Shown here: positions 55,817 to 64,000 of the stretch, in pieces
How positions within the stretch are numbered: position 1 is the first letter of the stretch
Layout of the letters: each line of letters opens with the position of its first letter
NCBI RefSeq assembly: GCF_051148895.1
Contig: NZ_CP154625.1
Location: forward strand, 3,782,001 to 3,846,000
Origin: Terrisporobacter vanillatitrophus
GTDB taxonomy: Bacteria > Bacillota > Clostridia > Peptostreptococcales > Peptostreptococcaceae
DNA: 64,000 bases
Direction: 5' to 3'
Notes under the pieces: generated by a model
Databases searched by the model: none
What the model saw: the letters and a program-made list of their open reading frames with translations, nothing else
What the model was told of the DNA's origin: nothing
Made by a program: the position numbers and the translations under genes

Positions 55817-55873
55817 TACCACTTTATGTTATTAATTATATCCAACATCAATATGTTTATAAACATAAAAATA

Positions 55874-55910
55874 TAGGGAGTTAACTATATAAAGAATAGT
55901 TAACTCCCTA
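55874..55910 (-). terminator. Terminator of the purine operon
   Basis: A perfect 15-bp stem (TAGGGAGTTAACTAT) with a 7-nt loop, 11 bases after the purL stop, followed on the minus strand by TTTTTATG. Confidence 0.85.
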
Positions 55911-55920
55911 TCACTTAATC

Positions 55921-58900
55921 TTATTTAAAATAGTTTACTCCCGATTCAAATATCTTTTGATCCTTTTCTCCTATTATGTTTTTCATCACATGTTCACCAA
56001 TTCTTTCAGAGTGACCCATCTTACCAAATATTCTACCGTCCATACTAGTTATTCCTTCTACTGCGAAGTATGAACCATTTGGATTGTATTCTATATCATA
56101 AGTTGCTTCACCGTTTAAGTCAACATATTGAGTTGCTATTTGACCGTTTTCAAGTAATTTCTTAAATACTTCTTCATTTGCAACGAATTTACCTTCTCCA
56201 TGAGATACTGCTACTTGATGTATATCTCCAACTTCTGTTCCTGCTAGCCAAGGTGATTTATTAGAAGATATTCTAGTTCTTATAATTTTAGCTTGATGTC
56301 TTCCTATATTGTTATAAGTTAATGTAGGAGCATCTATTGAAGTTTCTCTTATTTCTCCATAAGGTACAAGCCCTAACTTGATTAATGCTTGGAATCCATT
56401 ACATACACCTAACATTAAGCCATCTTGCTTAGTTAAGAATTCATTTAAGGCTTCTGCTATTTTAGGATTTCTAAATACAGTTGCTATAAATTTACCTGAT
56501 CCATCTGGCTCATCACCAGCACTGAATCCTCCTGGTAACATTATTATTTGAGAAGTTTTTATTTCATTTACTATAGTTTCTATAGACTGCTCTATATCTT
56601 TGTAAGTTAAGTTTTTGAATACTTTTACACTAGCTTTAGCTCCTGCTCTTTCGAAAGCTCTTGCTGAATCGTACTCACAGTTTGTACCAGGGAATGCTGG
56701 TATAAACACTTTCGGAGTAGCTATTGAAGCAGAAGATTTAGCTCTCTCACCAGTTGTCATAAAGCTTATAGTTTCTATTTTGTCTTTAATTTCTTTAGCT
56801 TTTGTTGGGAATATTGGTTCTAAGGTACTCTCGAAAGTTTTATATAATTCATTTAAAGATATTCTTTCATCTTTAACTAATATACTTGGCCCTTCTAAAG
56901 TTTTTCCTACTACTCTATAGTTATATCCATCTAATAAAGCTAAATTTTCTTCATTTATTTCTATTAACATATTTCCATAAGCAGCGTTGAATATAGTGCA
57001 AGGACATATATCTTCATTAACTTTAAATCCTATTCTATTACCAAATGCCATTTTTGCTATAGCTTCACCTAATCCACCATAACCTAACGCATAAGATGCT
57101 AAAACTTTTTTATCTTGAATTAAAGTTCTCACTTTGTCTAAGTTTCTTTTTAACTCATCAAAATCTAATACATCATTTTCTAATTTATTAGTTATTAACT
57201 CAACAACTGTTGAATTAGTCTTCTTAAATTCAGGAGATACTACATAATCAGCATCCACTGTATCAACTGCAAATGAAACTAATGTTGGAGGTACGTCTAT
57301 ATCTTTGAACGTACCAGACATACTGTCTTTTCCACCTATTGCAGGTATTTCTAATTTATTTTGAACATAGTATGCGCCAAGTAATGCAGCAAATGGTTTA
57401 CCCCATCTAGTAGCATCTGTTCCTAGTTTTTCGAAGTACTCTTGTAAAGTAAGTCTCGTTGTTTTATAATTCCCACCTATGGCAACTAATTTGCAAAGTG
57501 ACTCTACTACTGCATATAACGCACCATGGAATGGACTCCATTTTCCTATTTTAGGATTATATCCAAATGTCATTATAGTTGAAGTTGTTGTTTCTCCACC
57601 AAGTACTGGTATTTTTGCAACCATACCTTGTGCTGGAGTTGCTTGATGTTTTCCACCAAAAGGCATTAATACAGTGTTTCCACCTATTGTATTGTCAAAT
57701 TTTTCAACTAAACCTTTTTGCGAACATATATTTAAATCAGCTAAAGCTTTTTCAAATTTTTGTTTCATAGAGTTTGATTCACATGAAACATTACCTTTTG
57801 TAAAGAATGTTTCTTCTTCATTTACTTTGTTAACCTGAATATCAGTTGTTTGTTTTATCCCGTTTGTCTCTAAGAATTCTCTCTTTAAATTAACTATTGT
57901 TTGGTCTTTCCAAGTTAATCTTAAATATCCAGTGTCAGTTACTGTTGCAACATGAGTTGCTTCTAAGTTTTCTTCTCCAGCTAGTGCTATGAATTTTTCT
58001 TTGTTTGCTGGATCTATTGCAACTGCCATTCTTTCTTGTGATTCAGATATGGCAAGTTCTGTTCCATCTAATCCATCGTATTTTTTAGGAACTAAGTCTA
58101 AGTTTATATCTAAACTGTCAGCTATTTCTCCTATGGCAACACTTACTCCCCCTGCTCCAAAATCGTTACATCTTTTTATCATTTGTGCAACTTCTTTATT
58201 TCTAAAGAATCTTTGGATTTTTCTTTCGTTAGGAGCATCACCTTTTTGAACTTCTGCTGAGCAAGTTTTTATTGATTCTTCACTGTGTTCTTTTGATGAA
58301 CCAGTCGCTCCTCCACATCCATCTCTTCCTGTTTTTCCACCAAGAAGAACTATTATGTCTCCAGCTTCCGGTCTAACTCTTACTACATTTTCTTTTGGAG
58401 CTGCAGCTATTACTGCTCCAACCTCCATTCTTTTAGCTACGAAATCTTCATCATATACTTCAGCAACTTGACCAGTAGTTAAACCTATTTGGTTACCATA
58501 TGAACAGTATCCATTGGCAGCTTCTGTAGTTATTTTCTTTTGCATTAACTTACCTGATAATGTATCTTCTAAAGATGTTCTTGGGTCTGCACTACCCGTA
58601 ACACGCATTGCTTGATATACGTAACTTCTTCCTGAAAGTGGATCTCTTATAGCTCCTCCTAAACAAGTAGCAGCTCCACCAAATGGTTCTATTTCAGTTG
58701 GATGGTTATGAGTTTCGTTTTTGAACATTACTAAGTATTTTTCAATCTTTCCATCCACATTGACATCCACATTTATAGAACAAGCATTTATTTCTTCACT
58801 TTCGTCTAAGTCTTCTAACTTGCCTTCTTTTCTTAATTGTTTCATAGCTATAGTTGCTATATCCATTAAACAAATATCTTTGTCTCTATCAACATAAACT

Positions 58901-59709
58901 TTGCTTCTTGATTGTAAATACATATCATAAGCTTCTTTTATTATTCCATTGTATTTACCATCTTCTATTTTAACGTCTTCTATTTTAGTCATAAATGTAG
59001 TGTGTCTACAGTGATCTGACCAATAAGTATCAAGAACTTTTATTTCTGTTATAGTAGGATTTCTTTTTTCTTCATTTTTGAAGTAGTTTTGAACATGTTG
59101 TAAGTCAGCTAAAGTCATAGCTAATCCTTGATTATTTAAGAAGTTTTCTAATTCTTCACTTGAATAATCCACAAAACCATTTAAGATTTCCACAGCTGTT
59201 GGTACTTCAACTTCCATTTCTAAAGTGTTTGGGATTGATAAATCAGCTTCTCTACTGTCTACTGGATTTATGCAGTATGATTTTATTCTTGCCAAGTCTT
59301 CATCACTTATATTTCCACTTAATATATATACTTTAGCTGTACTTATATTAGGTCTTTTACCATCGTTAACTATTTGTATACATTGAGCCGCCCAATCTGC
59401 CCTTTGGTCGTATTGGCCTGGCAAGTATTCTATGGCAAATACTCTATCATTTTCTTTTATGTCTTTCATCTCGTCATAAGAAACTATATCTAAGTTAGTT
59501 TCTGAGAATATAGTTTTGGCTGCATTTTCAAAAACTTCTTCATTTAAATCTTCCACATCATATCTATTTAAAACTCTTATATTTTCTATTGTATCTATGT
59601 GTAAACTTTCTATTAAATCCTTTTTTAAACTTTGAGCTTCTAAGTCAAATCCTGGTCTTTTCTCAACTAAAACTCTTCTTACAGTTCTTTGTAAATCCAT
59701 AGTGTTCAT
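55921..59709 (-). CDS. purL: Phosphoribosylformylglycinamidine synthase (single-chain PurL)
   Basis: Fourth step of purine synthesis: FGAR plus glutamine and ATP gives FGAM. 1262 residues from the second ATG (59709), which has GGAGG seven bases upstream. It is the fused large form: an N-terminal PurS-like region, the ATP-binding synthetase core (DTYWSDHCRHTTF, FKNETHNHPTEIEPFGGAATC near 330), and a C-terminal class I glutaminase (MLPGGFSAGDEPDGSGKF, nucleophile in GVCNGFQALIKLG). Many Gram-positives instead split it into PurS, PurQ and PurL; the long form at the end of the operon is what I recall for C. difficile. Last gene before the terminator. Confidence 0.96.
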   Translation of the reverse strand: MNTMDLQRTVRRVLVEKRPGFDLEAQSLKKDLIESLHIDTIENIRVLNRYDVEDLNEEVFENAAKTIFSETNLDIVSYDEMKDIKENDRVFAIEYLPGQYDQRADWAAQCIQIVNDGKRPNISTAKVYILSGNISDEDLARIKSYCINPVDSREADLSIPNTLEMEVEVPTAVEILNGFVDYSSEELENFLNNQGLAMTLADLQHVQNYFKNEEKRNPTITEIKVLDTYWSDHCRHTTFMTKIEDVKIEDGKYNGIIKEAYDMYLQSRSKVYVDRDKDICLMDIATIAMKQLRKEGKLEDLDESEEINACSINVDVNVDGKIEKYLVMFKNETHNHPTEIEPFGGAATCLGGAIRDPLSGRSYVYQAMRVTGSADPRTSLEDTLSGKLMQKKITTEAANGYCSYGNQIGLTTGQVAEVYDEDFVAKRMEVGAVIAAAPKENVVRVRPEAGDIIVLLGGKTGRDGCGGATGSSKEHSEESIKTCSAEVQKGDAPNERKIQRFFRNKEVAQMIKRCNDFGAGGVSVAIGEIADSLDINLDLVPKKYDGLDGTELAISESQERMAVAIDPANKEKFIALAGEENLEATHVATVTDTGYLRLTWKDQTIVNLKREFLETNGIKQTTDIQVNKVNEEETFFTKGNVSCESNSMKQKFEKALADLNICSQKGLVEKFDNTIGGNTVLMPFGGKHQATPAQGMVAKIPVLGGETTTSTIMTFGYNPKIGKWSPFHGALYAVVESLCKLVAIGGNYKTTRLTLQEYFEKLGTDATRWGKPFAALLGAYYVQNKLEIPAIGGKDSMSGTFKDIDVPPTLVSFAVDTVDADYVVSPEFKKTNSTVVELITNKLENDVLDFDELKRNLDKVRTLIQDKKVLASYALGYGGLGEAIAKMAFGNRIGFKVNEDICPCTIFNAAYGNMLIEINEENLALLDGYNYRVVGKTLEGPSILVKDERISLNELYKTFESTLEPIFPTKAKEIKDKIETISFMTTGERAKSSASIATPKVFIPAFPGTNCEYDSARAFERAGAKASVKVFKNLTYKDIEQSIETIVNEIKTSQIIMLPGGFSAGDEPDGSGKFIATVFRNPKIAEALNEFLTKQDGLMLGVCNGFQALIKLGLVPYGEIRETSIDAPTLTYNNIGRHQAKIIRTRISSNKSPWLAGTEVGDIHQVAVSHGEGKFVANEEVFKKLLENGQIATQYVDLNGEATYDIEYNPNGSYFAVEGITSMDGRIFGKMGHSERIGEHVMKNIIGEKDQKIFESGVNYFK

Positions 59710-59733
59710 TAACATTCCTCCAAATTTGAAAAT

Positions 59734-60987
59734 TTATTTCCATATATCTTTTCTATAATGCATACCTTCAAAGTTTATTTTTTTAATATTTTCATAAACT
59801 TTATCAGACGCTTCTTTAACGGAACTTCCCTTTGCAGTTATTCCTATTACTCTTCCACCGTTGGTTACTATGTTTTCTTTATCAAACTTAGTTCCACTGT
59901 GGAATACAACTACATCTGAATCTAAATTTTCAAGACCTGTTATTACTTTTCCTTTTTCATAAGCTTCAGGATATCCTCCTGAAGTAAGCATTACACATAT
60001 TGCTTCTTCTTTTGAGTAATCTATTTCTATATTTTTAAGGTTGTTATCTATGATTGCTGTCATTATTTTATTTAAATCAGTATTTAGTCTAAATAACACT
60101 GATTGAGTTTCTGGGTCCCCAAATCTTACATTGTATTCTAAAACTTTAGGCCCTTCTTTAGTTATCATAAGACCTACAAATAGAATTCCTTTGTAATCTA
60201 AGTTATCTTTTTTAAATCCTTCTAAAGTTTTATCTAAGATTTTTTCTTGTATTTCCTTAGCTAGTTCATCTGTATATATTTCACTTGGAGAGAATGTTCC
60301 CATTCCACCAGTATTTAGTCCAGTTTCTCCTTCAAATACTTTTTTATGATCTTTTGCACTTACCATGGGAACTATAGTATCATTGTCTACAAACGCAAGA
60401 ATTGAAGTTTCTATACCAGTTAAAAATTCTTCTATAACTATTTTGTCTCCAGCATGACCAAACTTGTGGTCAGCCATCATTTCTTTTAAAGTTTCTATGG
60501 CATCTTCTCTATTTTCTGGAATAACAACACCTTTACCAGCTGCTAAACCATCTGCTTTTATAACTACTGGATATCCAAATTCATCTATCTCAGCTATTGC
60601 TTTATCTAAATCTGTATATTCTTTATATTTTGCAGTAGGAAGATTGTGTCTTATCATAAACTCTTTAGAGAAAGCTTTACTTCCCTCTAGCTGAGCACAT
60701 TTCTTATTTGGTCCAAATACTTTTAGATTTTCTTTTTCAAACTCATCTACAATACCTGCCACAAGAGGTACCTCTGGTCCAACTATAGTTAAATCTATTT
60801 CATTTTGTTTAGTAAATTTTACTAAAGCTTCTATATCACTGTCTCCAATATTTATACACTCTGCCACATTAGATATTCCTGCATTACCTGGTGCACAATA
60901 TATTTTTTCCACATTAGATTCATTATTTAACTTCCAGCAAATAGCGTGTTCTCTTCCGCCACCACCAACAACTAAAATTTTCATCAT
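59734..60987 (-). CDS. purD: Phosphoribosylamine-glycine ligase
   Basis: Second step of purine synthesis: phosphoribosylamine plus glycine and ATP gives GAR. 417 residues with the N-terminal GGGGREHAICWKL, the ATP-grasp core (PVVIKADGLAAGKGVVIPE near 137-155) and FNVRFGDPE-type motif reading YNVRFGDPETQ near 290. Length is normal. Two adjacent ATG codons (60987 and 60984) are both compatible with the GGAGG upstream. It lies nine bases after purH and 24 before purL. Confidence 0.96.
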   Translation of the reverse strand: MMKILVVGGGGREHAICWKLNNESNVEKIYCAPGNAGISNVAECINIGDSDIEALVKFTKQNEIDLTIVGPEVPLVAGIVDEFEKENLKVFGPNKKCAQLEGSKAFSKEFMIRHNLPTAKYKEYTDLDKAIAEIDEFGYPVVIKADGLAAGKGVVIPENREDAIETLKEMMADHKFGHAGDKIVIEEFLTGIETSILAFVDNDTIVPMVSAKDHKKVFEGETGLNTGGMGTFSPSEIYTDELAKEIQEKILDKTLEGFKKDNLDYKGILFVGLMITKEGPKVLEYNVRFGDPETQSVLFRLNTDLNKIMTAIIDNNLKNIEIDYSKEEAICVMLTSGGYPEAYEKGKVITGLENLDSDVVVFHSGTKFDKENIVTNGGRVIGITAKGSSVKEASDKVYENIKKINFEGMHYRKDIWK

Positions 60988-60996
60988 TTATACCTC

Positions 60997-62529
60997 CTAG
61001 TGTTTGAAGTGTCTTATTCCTGTAAACACCATTGTCATTTCAAATTTATTACAAGCATCTATAGAATCTTGATCTTTCATCGATCCACCTGGTTGAACTA
61101 TTGCTTTTATTCCTACTTCATTTGCAAGAGTTACACAGTCATCAAATGGGAAGAATGCATCTGAAGCAAGTACTGCACCTTCAAAGTTTTTATCTTGGTT
61201 ATTTTCAATTGCATTTTTTAATGCCCATATTCTTGATGTTTGACCACATCCTAAAGCTAAAGTTTCTCCGTCTTTTACTATAGCTATAGCATTTGATTTC
61301 ATATTTTTAACTACTTTCATTCCAAATTCCATATCAGCTAATTGTTCTTTAGTTGGTTCAACAGTTGTTACTGTTTCATATTTTGATGCTAAAGTAGTAT
61401 TTTTATCCTGAATTAATAATTTTCCATCTAAGTATTTCATATCATACGGTTGTAAACTATCTTCTAATTTAGCTAACTTTAAAACTCTTAAGTTTTTCTT
61501 TTTTCTTAATATTTCTAATGCTTCTTCTGTAAAATCGTAAGCTACTACTATTTCTAAGAATATTTCATTTAATCTCTTAGCAGTTTCAACATCTATAGTT
61601 GATGTTATTCCTAGGATTCCTCCAAATATAGAAACTTTATCTGCTTCGTAACATTTTGTATAAGCTTCATAAGCATCTTTTCCAAGACCTACACCACATG
61701 GGTTAGTATGTTTAATTGCTACTGAAACTACTTCTTCACTATCTTTAAATTCTCTCATTAATTCTAAACAACCATGTAAATCATTTATATTATTGAAAGA
61801 TAATTCTTTTCCGTTTAATTGTTCAAAGTTTAATATTGGGTTTTTAGCGTTAGGTTGGCTATATAAAACACCATTTTGATGTGGATTCTCCCCATATCTT
61901 AATGTTTGTTCTTTTTGGAAAGTTAAATTTAATATTTCTGGATATTCATCTTTAACTTCTCCTGCAAAGTAACTTGATATAAGGGCATCATATCTACCTG
62001 TTGTAGAGAATGCTTTGTAAGCTAATTTTTTTCTATCTTCTAAAGTTAAAGAATTATTTTGTAATTTTTCTATTATCATAGAGTAGTCATTTACATCTAC
62101 TATTACTGCCACATCTTTATAATTTTTAGCAGCAGAACGTATCATAGATGGTCCACCTATATCTATGTTTTCTATCATTTCTTCATGAGATTTTCCTGCT
62201 TTTAAAGTTCCTTCAAAATCATATAGATTTACAACTACTAAATCTATTGGGTCTATATTGTGTTCATTTACAGTTGCAACATGATTTTCGTTGTCTCTTT
62301 TATATAAAATTCCACCATGTATATATGGATTTAAAGTTTTTACTCTTCCATCTAATATTTCTGGGAATTTAGTTACTTCATCTATTTGTATAGCTTTTAC
62401 ACCTTGTTCTTTTAACATTTTAAAAGTATTTCCTGTTGATATTACTTCATATCCTAATTTATTTAATTCTGTACAAAACTCTACTACTCCAGTTTTATCT
62501 GTTACACTTACTAATGCTCTTTTAATCAT
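60997..62529 (-). CDS. purH: Bifunctional AICAR transformylase/IMP cyclohydrolase
   Basis: Final two steps of purine synthesis, AICAR to IMP. 510 residues: an N-terminal MGS-like cyclohydrolase domain (ALVSVTDKTGVVEF, STGNTFKMLKEQG, LDGRVKTLNPYIHGGIL) and a C-terminal transformylase with the catalytic KHTNPCGVG (near 267-275) and SDAFFPFDDCV (near 450). RBS GGAGGG is clear. It overlaps purN by eight bases. Confidence 0.96.
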   Translation of the reverse strand: MIKRALVSVTDKTGVVEFCTELNKLGYEVISTGNTFKMLKEQGVKAIQIDEVTKFPEILDGRVKTLNPYIHGGILYKRDNENHVATVNEHNIDPIDLVVVNLYDFEGTLKAGKSHEEMIENIDIGGPSMIRSAAKNYKDVAVIVDVNDYSMIIEKLQNNSLTLEDRKKLAYKAFSTTGRYDALISSYFAGEVKDEYPEILNLTFQKEQTLRYGENPHQNGVLYSQPNAKNPILNFEQLNGKELSFNNINDLHGCLELMREFKDSEEVVSVAIKHTNPCGVGLGKDAYEAYTKCYEADKVSIFGGILGITSTIDVETAKRLNEIFLEIVVAYDFTEEALEILRKKKNLRVLKLAKLEDSLQPYDMKYLDGKLLIQDKNTTLASKYETVTTVEPTKEQLADMEFGMKVVKNMKSNAIAIVKDGETLALGCGQTSRIWALKNAIENNQDKNFEGAVLASDAFFPFDDCVTLANEVGIKAIVQPGGSMKDQDSIDACNKFEMTMVFTGIRHFKH

Positions 62530-63115
62530 TTATATGAACCCTCCTACCTTGAACAGTTAGCTTATTTTCACAAAACATTGCTATACTTTTTGTAAGTATT
62601 TCATGTTCTACGTCTAGTACCCTTGTTGCTAATTTTTTTGCATCATCATCTTGTTTAACTTCTACTGTTTTTTGCATGATTATTGGGCCTGTGTCTGCTC
62701 CTTCATCAACAAAGTGAACTGTTGCTCCAGTAACTTTTGCTCCATAATCAATTACACCTTGGTGAACTTTCTCACCATAATATCCCTTACCACAAAAGGC
62801 TGGTATTAATGACGGATGAATATTTATTATTCTATTTTTATACTCATTTACTAGTTTTGGACTGACTATTTTTAAATAACCAGCCAAAACCACTAAATCT
62901 ACTTTATTTTCTTTTAATATTTCAATTATTTTATCTTCTTCATTTTCAAAAACAGCTTTTATATTATGATTTTTAGCTCTTTGAAGTCCGAAAGCTTCTG
63001 ATTTGTTAGAGATCACTACATTTACTTCACCATTTATAGTTTTATTTTCACAATTATCTATAACAGCTTGTAAATTAGTTCCCCCACCTGAAATTAAAAC
63101 ACCTATTTTTACCAT
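62522..63115 (-). CDS. purN: Phosphoribosylglycinamide formyltransferase (10-formyl-THF dependent)
   Basis: Third step of purine synthesis: GAR plus 10-formyl-THF gives FGAR. 197 residues with the N-terminal GVLISGGGTNLQAVID (phosphate loop), the catalytic NIHPSLIPAF (near 98-107) and the family signature GATVHFVDEGADTGPI. Its start overlaps purM by seven bases and its end overlaps purH by eight, so translation is tightly coupled. Confidence 0.95.
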   Translation of the reverse strand: MVKIGVLISGGGTNLQAVIDNCENKTINGEVNVVISNKSEAFGLQRAKNHNIKAVFENEEDKIIEILKENKVDLVVLAGYLKIVSPKLVNEYKNRIINIHPSLIPAFCGKGYYGEKVHQGVIDYGAKVTGATVHFVDEGADTGPIIMQKTVEVKQDDDAKKLATRVLDVEHEILTKSIAMFCENKLTVQGRRVHIND

Positions 63116-64000
63116 AGTACAACACCTTCATGATCATCTACAACTTCACCTATTATATAAGCTTTGTCTTTCATTAATTCAGTGTATTTTTCCTCTATTT
63201 CAACTTCATTTTGTAAATTGTTATTATTGATGTAATTAACCACGTCCCCAGCTTCTTCTTTATCAACTACTAAGACTAAACCTACACCCATGTTAAAAGA
63301 TTTATGAAGTTCTCTTTTATCAATCATATCAAGTTTTTCTATCATTTCAAATATAGGTGGTTTTTCCCAAGAATCAGTTTTTATATTTAATCCTAATCCT
63401 TCTGGTATAACTCTAGTTATATTTTCTATTACCCCACCACCAGTGATATGAGCTATAGCTTTTATATTTTGTTTTTCTAGTAAATCTAAAACTAATTTAA
63501 CATATATTTTTGTTGGAGTTAAAAGTGCGTCACCTAAAGTCATTCCTAACTCTTTTTTATAATCACTTAAGTCCCATTTTAAAGTATCTAAGAATATTTT
63601 TCTTACAAATGAGAATCCATTACTGTGTACTCCACTTGATGATATGCCTATTAATACATCGCCTTTTTTAACATCTTTTCCGCATACTATTTTTTCTTTG
63701 TCTGCTATACCAACAGCAAATCCTGCTAAATCATATTCATCTTCAGTGTACATTCCTGGCATTTCAGCAGTTTCTCCACCTATTAATGCACATCCTGACA
63801 TTTTACATCCGTTGGCAACACCTTCAACTATTTTGTCTATATGTTCAGGGACTAACTTTCCTATTGCTATATAGTCTAAGAATAATAATGGTTTAGCACC
63901 TTGGCAAATTAAGTCATTAACGCTCATAGCAACTAAGTCTATACCTACTGTGTTATGTTTATCCATCATTTGAGCTAATTTAAGCTTTGTTCCAACACCG
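63109..64000 (-). CDS. purM: Phosphoribosylformylglycinamidine cyclo-ligase, 5' end outside the window
   Basis: Fifth step of purine synthesis: FGAM to AIR. The reading frame runs off the window; the visible part begins with GVGTKLKLAQMMDKHNTVG, the usual region about 50 residues into PurM, so the ATG at 63969 is internal. Motifs GIDLVAMSVNDL and GGETAEMPGMY, and the AIR synthase C-terminal domain with HITGGGVIENITRVIPEGLG, are present. It belongs to the same operon and overlaps purN. Confidence 0.94.
   Translation of the reverse strand, partial: GVGTKLKLAQMMDKHNTVGIDLVAMSVNDLICQGAKPLLFLDYIAIGKLVPEHIDKIVEGVANGCKMSGCALIGGETAEMPGMYTEDEYDLAGFAVGIADKEKIVCGKDVKKGDVLIGISSSGVHSNGFSFVRKIFLDTLKWDLSDYKKELGMTLGDALLTPTKIYVKLVLDLLEKQNIKAIAHITGGGVIENITRVIPEGLGLNIKTDSWEKPPIFEMIEKLDMIDKRELHKSFNMGVGLVLVVDKEEAGDVVNYINNNNLQNEVEIEEKYTELMKDKAYIIGEVVDDHEGVVLW

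Larger units (their letters stand above)
55471..55873. other. Gene-free spacer with orphan palindromes
   Basis: About 400 AT-rich bases. They hold two inverted repeats (55749-55773 and 55791-55816) and, on the minus strand, a TATAAT near 55557 that may belong to the SH3 pseudogene promoter. No open frame is credible. Confidence 0.65.

Overview
The window is a low-GC, monoderm Clostridia chromosome segment. The closest fit is the family Peptostreptococcaceae (relatives of Clostridioides, Paeniclostridium, Romboutsia). The reasons are NAD-linked [FeFe]-hydrogenase operons, a uvrB-uvrA-uvrC-hprK string next to them (an arrangement I recall from C. difficile), a pur operon that ends in purH-purD-purL with a long single-chain PurL, CIRCE-controlled heat-shock genes and very AT-rich spacers. 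No search was run, so the family assignment is inference.

Layout. 1-9.6 kb (+): two complete hydC-hydB-hydA operons for an electron-bifurcating-type hydrogenase, separated by a truncated third hydC and the scar of an IS3-family element. 9.6-17.4 kb (-): uvrB-uvrA-uvrC-hprK (nucleotide excision repair plus HPr kinase/phosphorylase) behind a LexA-type SOS box. 17.5-23.5 kb (-): gltB-gltD, NADPH glutamate synthase. 23.7-29.2 kb (-): a full rRNA operon with two promoters, 16S, 23S, 5S and six tRNAs (Thr, Glu, Gly, Val, Asp, Lys), closed by a terminator. 29.5-32.6 kb (-): a Cd/Zn/Pb-type efflux ATPase with three metal-binding domains and its CadC-like repressor, with a long palindromic operator. 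32.7-38.5 kb: mostly uncharacterised genes, including a Met/Pro/Asn-repeat protein, a HAD phosphatase, a zinc-ribbon protein and a three-gene set with a DUF5685-like protein and a small protein with an extremely cysteine-rich tail.

38.7-43.1 kb (+): an RND exporter with a large coiled-coil insertion and its TetR repressor, with a clear promoter and operator. 43.1-45.8 kb (-): hsp20 and htpG, each behind a CIRCE element that contains the -35 box. 45.9-55.9 kb (-): an accessory, partly decaying zone. It holds a broken XRE regulator, an XRE/membrane protein/lipoprotein unit with paired palindromes upstream, an ECF sigma/membrane protein/ABC exporter operon, remnants of a LytTR regulator and ABC ATPase, an AlbA/RecG-like pseudogene stopped by one nonsense codon, a secreted M28 peptidase-like protein and a frameshifted SH3 protein. 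55.9-64 kb (-): the distal half of the purine operon (purM partial, purN, purH, purD, purL).

The most unusual items are the duplicated and partly triplicated hydrogenase operon, the DUF5685/Cys-rich pair, the paired palindromes upstream of the XRE unit, the loop-less 58-bp palindrome abutting a ribosome-binding site, and the orphan palindromes near 55.75-55.82 kb. I found no CRISPR array, prophage or intact transposon.
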